This document shows, one piece after another, positions 9,512-17,614 of a stretch of 34,451 bases of DNA. The stretch is from Clostridia bacterium (GTDB lineage: Bacteria > Bacillota > Clostridia > Oscillospirales > CAG-272). The notes beneath the pieces were generated by a model. That model made no database searches, was not told the DNA's origin, and saw only the letters and a program-made list of their open reading frames with translations. The translations under genes were made by a program, and so were the position numbers. How positions within the stretch are numbered: position 1 is the first letter of the stretch; every line of letters begins with the position of its first letter. The stretch lies in contig JAFUPM010000095.1 of the NCBI GenBank assembly GCA_017481225.1, positions 1 through 34,451 of the forward strand, in the 5' to 3' direction.

Positions 9512-10392
9512 TTAAGCACCCCCATATCCACAAGCCCGCCGAAGAATACGTCGGCGAGGGCTGTATCGGCAGGAACGAGCATATAGTGACCGCCCCTTGC
9601 CTCGCAGTAATTTTTGATTTTGTCGGTGATGTATTTCAAAGCCGCCTTGTAGGCGTTGACTCTCTCGCGGTCTATCTTCTTGCGGAAAAAGCTCATTGGA
9701 TTTTCCGAGTCGAAAAGATGCATCTTTCCTCTGAACTGAGGATTAAGCTCCTCGCGGGACAGCACCTGAATACAGAGAATATCTCTTTTGCGGTCAGCCA
9801 GCTTGTCAAGTGCGCGCTCATAGTCCTCCTCTGTGAGGAAGTCGGAGATAAGCACGGAATAGCCGTCGCCCATACCGATGCGCGAGGGGAGAATGGCATC
9901 GCTTATGGATACCTCGCCGTCAAATTCTATTTCGTTTAGCAGATTTATGTAATTGAGATAGGAGTCCTTTCCTACCATACCGGAGATAACCTCCTCGACC
10001 CTCTCGCCCTTGATGACGAAGATTGAAACCTTGTCCATCTCGCATACCGAAAGGTAGGCGAGGGCTGCGGCGAGCTTTATAGCCTGCTCGGCTTTTTCGG
10101 GGGTACCGTGTTGCATAGAACGGCTTGCATCTATGTAAATTTTAGTATGCATCTGCCTTTCGTCAAGATAGAGCTTCTGGTAGAGCTTATCAAATCTTGC
10201 ATACACGTTCCAGTCGATTTTGGAGATGTCGTCCCCGGGGACGTAATCGCGGTAATCGGCAAATTCACAGGAGGAACCGAAGTTCTTCGACTGATGGTTG
10301 CCGCCAAACATACCGGCGACGTTGTTCTTGAGGACCGTTTCCAGAGCCTCTATCTCTGAGAGAAACGCCTCATTTACTACCATCTTTCCCAT
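9508..10392 (-). CDS. DUF58 domain protein
   Basis: 294 aa, the usual length for short DUF58 proteins. The family's hallmark lies at residues 44-69: a DYRDYVPGDD motif, then IDWNVYARF. It is followed by a VWA-like DASRS at 88-92. There is no signal peptide or membrane helix. The ATG follows the MoxR stop directly (TAA then ATG), with AAAGG upstream inside the MoxR gene. An internal ATG at codon 4 is possible. DUF58 proteins are almost always encoded next to MoxR ATPases and are presumed to be their partners. The order MoxR-DUF58-BatA seen here is the classic one. Confidence 0.92.
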   Translation of the reverse strand: MGKMVVNEAFLSEIEALETVLKNNVAGMFGGNHQSKNFGSSCEFADYRDYVPGDDISKIDWNVYARFDKLYQKLYLDERQMHTKIYIDASRSMQHGTPEKAEQAIKLAAALAYLSVCEMDKVSIFVIKGERVEEVISGMVGKDSYLNYINLLNEIEFDGEVSISDAILPSRIGMGDGYSVLISDFLTEEDYERALDKLADRKRDILCIQVLSREELNPQFRGKMHLFDSENPMSFFRKKIDRERVNAYKAALKYITDKIKNYCEARGGHYMLVPADTALADVFFGGLVDMGVLK

Positions 10393-11412
10393 TTAACGAC
10401 CTTTCCCTGTCTCCTTTATAATCAGACCGATAACGTCATCTACGCCGAGCTTTTCGTTTATAGCGGTGTAGTTGACCTTAATTCTGTGGCGGAGAACGGG
10501 ACGGGCAAGCTCGTCTATATCCTCGTAGGATACGTTGTATCTGCCGCACATAAGAGCGCGCACCTTCGCTGCGGTAATAAGACCCTGGGCAGCTCTGGGC
10601 GATGCGCCGTATTTAACATACTTTTTGGTGGAGGGGGCTCCGTCGCTAAGCTCGGGGTGAGTGCCTGCTACAAGCCTTACGGTATAGGCGAGAACCTCGT
10701 CTGCTACGGGAACGGTAGATGCAAGCGCGCGCATTTCGAGTATCTCTTCGCCGTCAATAACGCCCGTGGCGGTCTCCGCCATGGTTTTCTGGGTCATCTT
10801 TACGATATCGCAAAGCTCGTCCTGGGAGGGGAAGTTAACGAGAAGCTTGAACATAAAGCGGTCCATCTGCGCCTCGGGGAGGGGATAGGTACCGTCCTGC
10901 TCGATGGGGTTCTCAGTTGCAAGCACGAAGAAGGGCTCGTCAATCTGATAGGACTTGTTAGCTACGGTTACCTTATGCTCCTGCATTACCTCAAGCATTG
11001 CGGACTGAGTTTTGGGAGTTGCACGGTTAATCTCGTCTGCGAGGACCAGGTTTGCGAAGATAGGACCTGGACGGAACTTTGTTGAAAGTCTGTCTGCCTC
11101 GTCCTTCTCTACGATATTAGTACCCGTTACGTCGGAGGGCATAAGGTCGGGGGTGAACTGAATACGGGAGAAGGGAAGGGAAAGCACCTTTCCAAGGGAA
11201 CGGACAAGACGGGTCTTACCTACTCCGGGTACACCCTCAAGCAGTACGTTACCGCCTGCAACAATGGCGATAATGACGTTGTCTATAATCTCCTTCTGAC
11301 CTACGACGTCCTTTGCCAGCTCTTCTCTGACCTCGGCGATTTTCTCGCTGAACATCTTTACTCTTTCGACCTCACTCTGGGCGAGGGCTGCGTTATTTTC
11401 AATATTACTCAT
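10393..11412 (-). CDS. MoxR-family AAA+ ATPase
   Basis: 339 aa from ATG 11412, preceded by AAAGGAG. A longer in-frame start at 11562 would lie inside the upstream gene and has no site. Walker A is GVPGVGKT (60-67), Walker B LVLADE (122-127), sensor-1 region ATENP (165-169), an arginine-finger-like QMDRF (182-186), and a sensor-2 GASPRAAQ near the C-terminus. All are intact. The start overlaps the stop of the upstream membrane-protein gene by 8 bases. MoxR ATPases act as chaperone-like remodelers of VWA-domain proteins. The three VWA-bearing products just downstream (DUF58, BatA-like, double-VWA) are the obvious clients. Confidence 0.95.
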   Translation of the reverse strand: MSNIENNAALAQSEVERVKMFSEKIAEVREELAKDVVGQKEIIDNVIIAIVAGGNVLLEGVPGVGKTRLVRSLGKVLSLPFSRIQFTPDLMPSDVTGTNIVEKDEADRLSTKFRPGPIFANLVLADEINRATPKTQSAMLEVMQEHKVTVANKSYQIDEPFFVLATENPIEQDGTYPLPEAQMDRFMFKLLVNFPSQDELCDIVKMTQKTMAETATGVIDGEEILEMRALASTVPVADEVLAYTVRLVAGTHPELSDGAPSTKKYVKYGASPRAAQGLITAAKVRALMCGRYNVSYEDIDELARPVLRHRIKVNYTAINEKLGVDDVIGLIIKETGKGR

Positions 11413-12943
11413 TGTTTGTGTCTCCTTTATTATCAAATCCGTTGTAGAGGATATCGTAGTATTTTTCCAAAGCCTTCTTTTCTTCCTCGGTGTATGCGCC
11501 GCCGTCAATTTTGGGCTTTGCATCAAGGTAGAAATAATCGTCGAGGATAGTTCCGTATTCAACGAACTCTCCCGTCATAGGGTCGAGGACAATATCGTTG
11601 CTGCCGTAAACCGTTCCAACGCCTATTCCTCCGCCGCCGGAGGATTCGCTGCCTGCGCCGCCGCCCGAGTCCTCCTCGGGGTCGCGGTTGATTATGGGAC
11701 GTTCAAACCTCGGGATAGAAACTCCGAGGAGCGTGCATACGCGCACGATGGCGTACTCGCCGACGTAGACGTTGTTATAATCTGCCTCAAGGGCTGTGAA
11801 GGTGGGGTTGTTAAGCGCGGCGAAGAGAAGGTCAAGCCTCTCCTCGGACTTGTCGTAGCCAAGCTCGCCTACAATCTCGGCAAGGAGGGCTATGCCGCGA
11901 GCCTCGGAGCCGTCCTCGGGAAGGTAGGAGAGATAGCTCTCGGCGGCGATATAGAACGCGTCCGATGCGTTGATGCCCGACTTTTGAAGAGCCGAGGCGG
12001 CGGTTGATGCCGATGATGTGAGAAGCTGCTTCAGCCTTGCTGCCTGAAGCTCGCAAGCTCCCTCGCCCGCAGCCTCCTCCTCGGACAGAGCCGCTGAAAG
12101 CGAGCCGCGGAATTTGGTTATAGCGTTAGTGTAGCTGTCCCATTCGTTGCCCGCGGTCCAATCGTAGAAGTTCAAGGCTCTTGCGAAGGCGAGGACCGTA
12201 GGGTCGAAGGAGGAGCCCAGGGCGTTTATGATTTCAAGCCCCGTGGAGGAGTCGTCAATCTCCTGCAATATTGCGTTATTTGCGCGTGTGACGGCTTCGT
12301 CGCGCATCTTCGTTGTGGTGGCGGCTTTAAGCTCACCGAGCACCACAGAAAGATGCCTTGCCGTATTTTCTCTGTAAGGCGAGGACATCTCAGAGCCCTC
12401 AACGTATGTAATAAGCCCCTCGATAGCCTTAATCTGTATCTCCGAGAGGGAGAAGGGAACCTCTATTTCGGGAGGCGGAGGGGGAGGTGCGGGCTTGAAG
12501 ATAATGCCCGAGGTGAGAACGGCTGCGCCGAGGACGAAGGAGAGAACGTAAATCCAAAGTCCCTTAAGGGTGAAGCTTGCCGTTTTTGCCGCGCTGAGAG
12601 CCTCCTCGGCGTCCTTGCGCTGCAGCTCGTATATTGCGCCCTGCTCGTCCTTATATTGGAGCATCGTTTGCACTCGTTCCTCAAGTGAGTAGCGCTTATC
12701 AAGCCCTGCTGCTGTACGCTTGTCCGAGCCGCGTATCAGAAAATACGTTCCGACTCCCGCGAGCAAAAGCACGCCTATGGCTATCGGTAATATGTAAATT
12801 TGAGAGAGCGAAATAATCTCATAGTTCGTAAGCAGCAAAAGTCCGCCGCCTACCGCAAGCCCAAGCGAAAGCCCCAAAAGAAGCGATTTAACGATATTAA
12901 CCGTCAACAGTCCTCGCTTGAACCTTAAAAACGTTGCGTTCAT
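11405..12943 (-). CDS. Membrane protein of unknown function, first gene of the MoxR/VWA operon
   Basis: 512 aa. Two membrane helices lie at about 15-40 and 49-70, then a Lys/Glu-rich cytoplasmic stretch, a third helix at about 128-150, and a run of six prolines near 153. The large remainder is helical and Ala/Glu-rich, with a Gly/Ser-rich linker near 424-440. No signal peptide cleavage site or enzyme motif is visible. AAAGGAG sits 6-7 bases before the ATG, under a consensus promoter. The layout (paired N-terminal helices, one further helix, long C-terminal domain) recalls the large DUF4175-like proteins encoded beside MoxR in other phyla, but I cannot confirm that family. Confidence 0.8.
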   Translation of the reverse strand: MNATFLRFKRGLLTVNIVKSLLLGLSLGLAVGGGLLLLTNYEIISLSQIYILPIAIGVLLLAGVGTYFLIRGSDKRTAAGLDKRYSLEERVQTMLQYKDEQGAIYELQRKDAEEALSAAKTASFTLKGLWIYVLSFVLGAAVLTSGIIFKPAPPPPPPEIEVPFSLSEIQIKAIEGLITYVEGSEMSSPYRENTARHLSVVLGELKAATTTKMRDEAVTRANNAILQEIDDSSTGLEIINALGSSFDPTVLAFARALNFYDWTAGNEWDSYTNAITKFRGSLSAALSEEEAAGEGACELQAARLKQLLTSSASTAASALQKSGINASDAFYIAAESYLSYLPEDGSEARGIALLAEIVGELGYDKSEERLDLLFAALNNPTFTALEADYNNVYVGEYAIVRVCTLLGVSIPRFERPIINRDPEEDSGGGAGSESSGGGGIGVGTVYGSNDIVLDPMTGEFVEYGTILDDYFYLDAKPKIDGGAYTEEEKKALEKYYDILYNGFDNKGDTNNE

Positions 12944-12986
12944 TGTATCTCCTTTAAAAATAGTGCGAAAAAATTAGGTATTATAT

Positions 12987-13015
12987 ATTATAAAACATTA
13001 AGACCGATTTGTCAA
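12987..13015 (-). promoter_or_regulatory. Perfect consensus promoter of the MoxR/VWA operon
   Basis: On the minus strand: TTGACA (13015-13010), 17-base spacer, TATAAT (12992-12987). The predicted transcript starts near 12980 and reaches the first ATG at 12943 after a short leader. This is an exact sigma-A consensus, so basal expression should be strong unless repressed. Confidence 0.85.
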
Positions 13016-13059
13016 TAGAATAGAGCCGCGGCTGTATCAAATTAAAGGATTGTTAATAT

Positions 13060-13166
13060 TTGAACACTGTTCAATATAATATATGGCGCATATACGGCGC
13101 ATAAAAAACGCCCAAGGGAGAAAGCCCGGGGCTCCGAGAGAAAAGAGAATACGGGCGCTTTTGGTT
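13060..13166 (+). promoter_or_regulatory. Operator-like palindrome, promoter element and terminator-like hairpin: possible small RNA
   Basis: TTGAACACTGTTCAA (13060-13074) is a palindrome with 7-base arms. A TATAAT follows at once (13075-13080), with only a weak -35 (TTGTTA at 13050, spacer 19). A transcript starting near 13087 would run about 75 bases into AAAACGCCC (13105-13113) pairing with GGGCG plus TTTT (13153-13162), a terminator-like stem with a large loop. No ORF lies here. The arrangement suggests a short regulated transcript, but the stem is weak. Confidence 0.3.
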
Positions 13167-13391
13167 TGCGAACATTTAGGCAAAAAACGAAAGATATCTT
13201 AAAGCCTAACCGAAGGATTAACGCTGTTAAAAATAGCTAAAATGTAAATGTAACTTTACAGAAACACAACTTTCGAGGGTGAAAACTCGATTTCTCAAGG
13301 AATATCTGTTTAAAACCAGCAAGCAAAATAATGCGCGAATTTGCGGACGAGACTCAGCGCCGTGCATATTGATGGCTATGAGAAAGTGCTA

Positions 13392-13443
13392 TTGACTTGC
13401 GGCTTTCTGTATGGTATAATCTAATCTGTTAAGAATAACAGAT
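13392..13443 (+). promoter_or_regulatory. Promoter of the DUF2156/GNAT pair with a start-site hairpin
   Basis: TTGACT (13392-13397), 17-base spacer, TATAAT (13415-13420). A perfect 8-bp inverted repeat ATCTGTTA/TAACAGAT (13424-13431 and 13436-13443, loop AGAA) straddles the expected start point at about 13427. It is either a repressor operator or a 5'-end stabilising hairpin. Confidence 0.75.
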
Positions 13444-13470
13444 GTAACGTATACGGCAAAGGAGTCTTAT

Positions 13471-14406
13471 ATGACGGGAATAAATGAAAAGAAAATGATA
13501 GATTTCAAGAGGATAACGCCAAAGGACAAGGAGCTATACGAAAGCTTTATGCCCGACAGCGAGGAGCGCGGCTGCGAGTTCAGCTTCGCAAATCTCTACC
13601 TTTGGGGCAGACAGAATATGGCGGCCTTTGGTGACAACGTTCTCCTCTTTTCTCAGTTTGACAGAAGGAGCGTTTACCCCTATCCCGTAGGAGACGGTGA
13701 TAAGAAGGCGGCGATAGACGCTATAATCGAGGACGCCGAGGCGAGGGGAATTCCCTGCCGCATTACGGGACTTTCCGACAATGCAAGAGAGAAGCTTTCA
13801 CAGCTTTATCCCGACAAATTCCGCTTTCACAGCGACGAGGGGTCATACGACTACGTTTATTCTATTGATGACTTGGCTGACCTGAAGGGTAGAAAGTACC
13901 ACAGCAAGCGCAATCACCTGGCAAGGTTCTACGAGTCAACTCCGAATTTAGAGGTTGTGCCTCTTTGTGAAGGTAATTTGCATCTGGCGAAGGAGATGAC
14001 CGACCTTTGGTATGAGGAGAAGCTTTCCGAGAACCCCGACGGCGACTTCCAGATGGAGATGGCGGCTCTTGACCGCGCCTACCGCCATTTTGAGGAGCTT
14101 TCGCTTGTGGGTATTATGCTTCTCTCGGAGGGGAAGGTTTTGGCTGTGACTATTGCCAGCCGCATAACGCCCGACACCTTCGACGTTCATTTTGAGAAGG
14201 CTAGAGCAGGTGTAAACGGTGCCTATGCCGCAGTTAACTCCGAGATGGCGAAATATATTCGCTCCCGTTTCCCCGAGGTAAAGTATCTTGACCGTGAGGA
14301 GGATATGGGTATCGAGGGCTTGCGACGCGCAAAAAAGAGCTATCACCCACACCATCAGGTGCGTAAAAGCTGGGCGTGCCTTCTGGAGGACGGCTGTGAT
14401 TACTAA
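13471..14406 (+). CDS. DUF2156 (phosphatidylglycerol lysyltransferase C-terminal-like) protein
   Basis: 311 aa, with AAAGGAG 7 bases before the ATG. An internal ATG at codon 9 lacks a better site. The protein has the two-lobed GNAT-like layout of DUF2156. Its centre has a KGRKYHSKRNHLARF-type segment (about 139-153), and the C-terminus has a YLDREEDMGIEGLRRAKKSY-like segment (about 275-294), both typical of the Clostridia members. There is no membrane region, so it is not an MprF-type flippase fusion. Family members transfer acyl or aminoacyl groups, but the substrate cannot be told. The gene overlaps the next acetyltransferase gene by 11 bases, so the pair is probably co-translated. Confidence 0.87.
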   Translation: MTGINEKKMIDFKRITPKDKELYESFMPDSEERGCEFSFANLYLWGRQNMAAFGDNVLLFSQFDRRSVYPYPVGDGDKKAAIDAIIEDAEARGIPCRITGLSDNAREKLSQLYPDKFRFHSDEGSYDYVYSIDDLADLKGRKYHSKRNHLARFYESTPNLEVVPLCEGNLHLAKEMTDLWYEEKLSENPDGDFQMEMAALDRAYRHFEELSLVGIMLLSEGKVLAVTIASRITPDTFDVHFEKARAGVNGAYAAVNSEMAKYIRSRFPEVKYLDREEDMGIEGLRRAKKSYHPHHQVRKSWACLLEDGCDY

Positions 14407-15337
14407 ATATCCGGATAATTGTGACGTCGGAAAGCTTAAGTCGCTCTGGCGCGAGGCGTTCGGCGATACCGACGAATATATTAACCTTTTCTTTAATGTA
14501 GCCTTTTCAGAAGAGCGCGCAAGGATAACGCTCATTGACGGCGAGCTGGCAGGGGCTCTCTATTGGTTCGGCTGCGAGTACGACGGGGGACGTGTCGCAT
14601 ATTTGTATGCCGTGGCTACTGCCGAGAGATATCGGGGCAGGGGTGTTTGCCGCGCCCTTATGGAGGACACTCACGCCATTCTTTCCGACCTTGGCTACCG
14701 TGCGGCAGTGCTTGTTCCCGGTGAGGCAGAGCTGTTTTCAATGTACGGCAAAATGGGGTATGCACTCCTCTCGGGAATAAACGAATTTTCGGCTTACCCC
14801 TCGGGACGTGTCGTAAAAATCAGAGAAATCACCCCCGACGAATATGCAAAGACAAGGCGCAGATTGCTCACCTTCGGCGGAATTATTCAAGAAAGAGAGA
14901 ATATGGCTTTTCTCTCCTCTCTATACAAGCTCTACGCGGCGGACAATCTGCTATTCGCAGCTGCCGTGGAGAAGGGCAAGCTCTTCTGCCCCGAGCTTCT
15001 CGGGGACCTGTCGCAGGCTGCCGACATAGTTAGTACCCTTGGCTGTACCGAGGGCGAATTCCGGACACCCGAGGCGGGCAAGCTGTTTCGTTCCAAGCCC
15101 TTAGGTGATGTGTCACAGGCACTCGACGGCGGTTATGCCGAGTGTGAAATGCGCACACCTGAGACGGGCAAGCTGTTTCGTTTCGAGCCCTTAGGTGATG
15201 TGTCACAGGCACTCGACGGTGGTTATGCCGAGTGTGAAATGCGCACACACGGCGAGAGAAGAAATTTTGCTATGTGGCGCGATTTGCGCGACACGGGTAC
15301 CCCCAAACCCACTTATTTTGGGCTTGCCTTTGACTAA
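14396..15337 (+). CDS. GNAT N-acetyltransferase with a tandemly duplicated C-terminal segment
   Basis: 313 aa from the GTG at 14396, chosen because GGAGGA lies 5 bases upstream and it overlaps the previous stop by only 11 bases. An in-frame ATG at 14288 would run far back into that gene. The acetyl-CoA motif RYRGRGV is at about 78-84. The C-terminal half looks like the second domain of two-domain GNATs that end in an RTPGxxxxFAM-like motif. Here that region is expanded. A 30-residue unit (LGDVSQALDGGYAECEMRTP, then GKLFRFEP) occurs twice almost identically at about 223-284, after a diverged 34-residue copy, before the normal ending with FAMWRDL. The frame is kept. Substrate unknown. Confidence 0.85.
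   Translation: MITKYPDNCDVGKLKSLWREAFGDTDEYINLFFNVAFSEERARITLIDGELAGALYWFGCEYDGGRVAYLYAVATAERYRGRGVCRALMEDTHAILSDLGYRAAVLVPGEAELFSMYGKMGYALLSGINEFSAYPSGRVVKIREITPDEYAKTRRRLLTFGGIIQERENMAFLSSLYKLYAADNLLFAAAVEKGKLFCPELLGDLSQAADIVSTLGCTEGEFRTPEAGKLFRSKPLGDVSQALDGGYAECEMRTPETGKLFRFEPLGDVSQALDGGYAECEMRTHGERRNFAMWRDLRDTGTPKPTYFGLAFD
15065..15248 (+). repeat. 90-bp in-frame tandem duplication inside the GNAT gene
   Basis: Bases 15065-15154 and 15155-15248 are near-identical with a period of exactly 90. For example, the TTAGGTGATGTGTCACAGGC block recurs at 15101 and 15191. The few differences are mostly single bases. A more diverged upstream copy starts near 15000. The period is a multiple of three, so the reading frame survives. 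Confidence 0.92.
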
Positions 15338-15350
15338 AATCGACGCTATA

Positions 15351-15390
15351 CTTCATTCCGAATATAGGCTTGACTTCATTCCGAATATAG
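15351..15390 (+). repeat. 23-bp period direct repeat downstream of the GNAT gene
   Basis: The 17-mer CTTCATTCCGAATATAG occurs at 15351-15367 and 15374-15390. A degraded third copy follows to about 15413. It lies just after the GNAT stop, close to the 90-bp duplication. Between here and the ABC promoter at 15519 I see no gene; only a weak GGCTT/AAGCC hairpin near 15452. Confidence 0.7.
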
Positions 15391-15518
15391 AATCGACTTC
15401 GACCTAAATACAGGTTTGGCTTCTGCGAGAGGCGGCTGTTCGTAAAGTGCGGCTTTCAAGCCTTTAGCCTCTATTCGATAAAATATTCGTAAATATTCCT
15501 ACTTTTGCATTTTAGGTA

Positions 15519-15547
15519 TTGACTTTAATTTAATAATATGCTATAAT
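15519..15547 (+). promoter_or_regulatory. Promoter of the ABC importer operon
   Basis: TTGACT (15519-15524), 17-base spacer, TATAAT (15542-15547). It leaves a leader of about 125 bases before the ATG at 15680. That leader has a possible GGGTA/TACCC pairing (about 15563 and 15599) but no T-box or other riboswitch I recognise. Confidence 0.75.
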
Positions 15548-15679
15548 TGTTCACATATGGTGGGTATTAGTGCATAATAATTCGCATATTTAGCATATTT
15601 ACCCGTTTATTATTGGTTTTATTTGTGTTTTCACAGTTTCACACTGCGCAAAATAAATTTATTAGAATGGAGAATCACC

Positions 15680-16609
15680 ATGAAAAAGATTATCTCTCTC
15701 GTACTCGCACTCGTAATGTGCCTTGGAACCTGCGTAGCAGTCACTTCCTGCTCATCCGATGCTGACTACACCGTAGGCGTGTGCCAGCTTATGGCTCACG
15801 AATCCCTCGACCAGGCTACCAAGGGCTTTAAGGACGCTATTGTTGCTGAGCTTGAGAAGGCCGGCAAGACCGTCGATATCGACGTTCAGATTCCCGCCGA
15901 TATGTCTCTTTGCTCTACTGTAGTTGACTCCTTCGTTTCCAAGGACGTTGACCTCATTTTGGCTAATGCGACCCCCGCGCTTACCGCTGCGGCTTACGCA
16001 ACTACCACCATTCCCGTTCTCGGCACCTCTGTTACCGACTACGAGTCCACCTTCAGCGGCAACGTTCCCGCTAACGTTTCCGGTACCTCCGACGCCGTTC
16101 CCTTCGACGAGCAGGCACAGATGATGATTGATACCCTCGGTCTTACCACCGCAAGCAAGGTTGGCGTTATCTACTGCGCAAACGAGTCTAACTCCCTTAT
16201 CCAGTTCAACGCTGTTAAGGATTACTTCGCAACCAAGGGCATCACAAACGTTACCGCCTACACCTTCTCTAACACCAACGAGCTTCAGGCTGTAGTTACC
16301 TCTGCGGCAGCAGCAAGCGATGCTATCTACATTCCCTCCGACAACACCGTTGCTAACAACGACACCATAGTAGGCACTATCTGCTCCGAGCAGAATATTC
16401 CCGTTTACACAAGCTACGCATCAGCTATCTGCTACGCGAGCCTTGCTATCGACTACTACCAGCTCGGCTACGAGACCGGTAAGATGGCAGCCGAGATTCT
16501 CCTTGGCAACAAGACCCCCGCTGATATCGAGGTTATGACTATCACTCCTACCGTTGTATATAACGAGGAGATTTGCGAGTCTCTCGGCATCACCGTTCCC
16601 GAGAACTGA
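15680..16609 (+). CDS. ABC transporter substrate-binding lipoprotein (TrpX/ABC_sub_bind type)
   Basis: 309 aa from the ATG at 15680 (GGAG 8 bases upstream). An in-frame ATG at 15623 precedes any site. The signal peptide ends in lipobox VTSC (Cys24). The mature part has the two-lobe periplasmic-binding fold of the ABC_sub_bind family. Recognisable segments are VGVCQLMAHESLDQATKGF near the start, GTSVTD and VGVIYCANESNS in the middle, and AAEILLGNKTPADIEV near the end. Family members bind tryptophan or other amino acids and small ligands, but the ligand is not set by sequence alone. It is followed by its permease and ATPase, forming a complete three-gene importer. Confidence 0.9.
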   Translation: MKKIISLVLALVMCLGTCVAVTSCSSDADYTVGVCQLMAHESLDQATKGFKDAIVAELEKAGKTVDIDVQIPADMSLCSTVVDSFVSKDVDLILANATPALTAAAYATTTIPVLGTSVTDYESTFSGNVPANVSGTSDAVPFDEQAQMMIDTLGLTTASKVGVIYCANESNSLIQFNAVKDYFATKGITNVTAYTFSNTNELQAVVTSAAAASDAIYIPSDNTVANNDTIVGTICSEQNIPVYTSYASAICYASLAIDYYQLGYETGKMAAEILLGNKTPADIEVMTITPTVVYNEEICESLGITVPEN

Positions 16610-16645
16610 TAGAGCTTTTTATTAAAATAAAGGACAACTTTTTCT

Positions 16646-17614
16646 ATGGCATTTTTGAACGCTTTACCGGGTGCTGTAGCGCAGGGCCTTATCTGGGGTC
16701 TGGTGGCTATCGGTATCTACATATCTTATAAGATACTCGATATTGCAGACCTCTCGGTTGACGGCTCTTTCGCAACCGGAGCCTGTATATGTGTCGTTGC
16801 TATTGCAAACGGCGTGCCCGTGTGGCTGAGTATAATTCTTTCCTTCCTTGCGGGTGCTGTTGCAGGCGCGGTTACGGGACTTCTTCATACAGCTCTCGGT
16901 GTTCCGTCAATTCTCGCAGGAATTCTGACACAGCTGAGCCTTTATTCCATAAATCTTCAGCTGATAATGGGTGGAAGGTCCAACTTCCCCTTCTCGTCAA
17001 TCCCCTTCTATACGGGTAACACCGACTTTACACCCGATTCGCTTCTTCTCAGAATGAGCGACAAGGTCGCATCTATTATCGTTCCCCTTCTTTTCGTGGC
17101 AGCGGTAATCGTGTTGCTTTGGCTCTTCTTCTACACCGAGATTGGACTTACCATCAAGTCCACGGGTGATAACCCTGCAATGAGTAAGGCGCAGGGTGTA
17201 AACATCAATTTAAATAAGGTAATAGGACTTGCTATATCCAACGGTATCGTTGCCCTCGCAGGCGCGCTGCTCGCCCAGTACCAGGGCTTCGCAGACGTTA
17301 CTATGGGTACGGGAGCTATCGTTATAGGTCTTGCCGCTATCTTTATCGGTCTGTCGGTTTCCTTGAAGATTAAGCCCAATTTCGTCGTTTCTCTTATAGG
17401 CGTTGTGGGCGGCTCTATAGTTTATTACGTTATCTTCACTGTAGTAATGCTCCTCGGACTTCATACCAACTATCTGAAGCTGCTTTCGGCTATGATAGTA
17501 GCTATATTCCTCGCGGTTCCTTACTTAAAGAAGGAGTACTTCTCCAAGCGCAAGCACCAGAGGGTGTCGGTAGCTGTGGAAAGCGAGAGTGAGGGAGGTG
17601 ACGCCGATGCTTAA
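16646..17614 (+). CDS. ABC transporter permease (BPD_transp_2 family)
   Basis: 322 aa, very hydrophobic, about eight to nine membrane segments, with the DLSVDGSFATGA stretch (about 37-48) characteristic of TrpY-type permeases. The cytoplasmic STGDNPAMSKAQGVN loop (about 173-187) is the expected ATPase-coupling region. AAAGGA lies about 10 bases before the ATG. It sits 36 bases after the binding-protein gene and overlaps the ATPase gene by 8. A charged hydrophilic tail ends the protein. Only one permease gene is present, so the channel is presumably a homodimer. Confidence 0.92.
   Translation: MAFLNALPGAVAQGLIWGLVAIGIYISYKILDIADLSVDGSFATGACICVVAIANGVPVWLSIILSFLAGAVAGAVTGLLHTALGVPSILAGILTQLSLYSINLQLIMGGRSNFPFSSIPFYTGNTDFTPDSLLLRMSDKVASIIVPLLFVAAVIVLLWLFFYTEIGLTIKSTGDNPAMSKAQGVNINLNKVIGLAISNGIVALAGALLAQYQGFADVTMGTGAIVIGLAAIFIGLSVSLKIKPNFVVSLIGVVGGSIVYYVIFTVVMLLGLHTNYLKLLSAMIVAIFLAVPYLKKEYFSKRKHQRVSVAVESESEGGDADA

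Noticed and set aside
11413-11562. Upstream 50-codon extension of the MoxR ATPase
   Set aside because: The ATG at 11412 has AAAGGAG at the right distance. The extension lies inside the previous gene and looks non-family.
13060-13074. LexA box
   Set aside because: The Bacillota LexA site needs GAAC and GTTC separated by four bases. Here the gap is three, and one at 25424-25432.
15548-15679. Riboswitch or T-box in the ABC importer leader
   Set aside because: No UGGU-type T-box sequence, specifier loop or known aptamer core. Only weak pairing potential.
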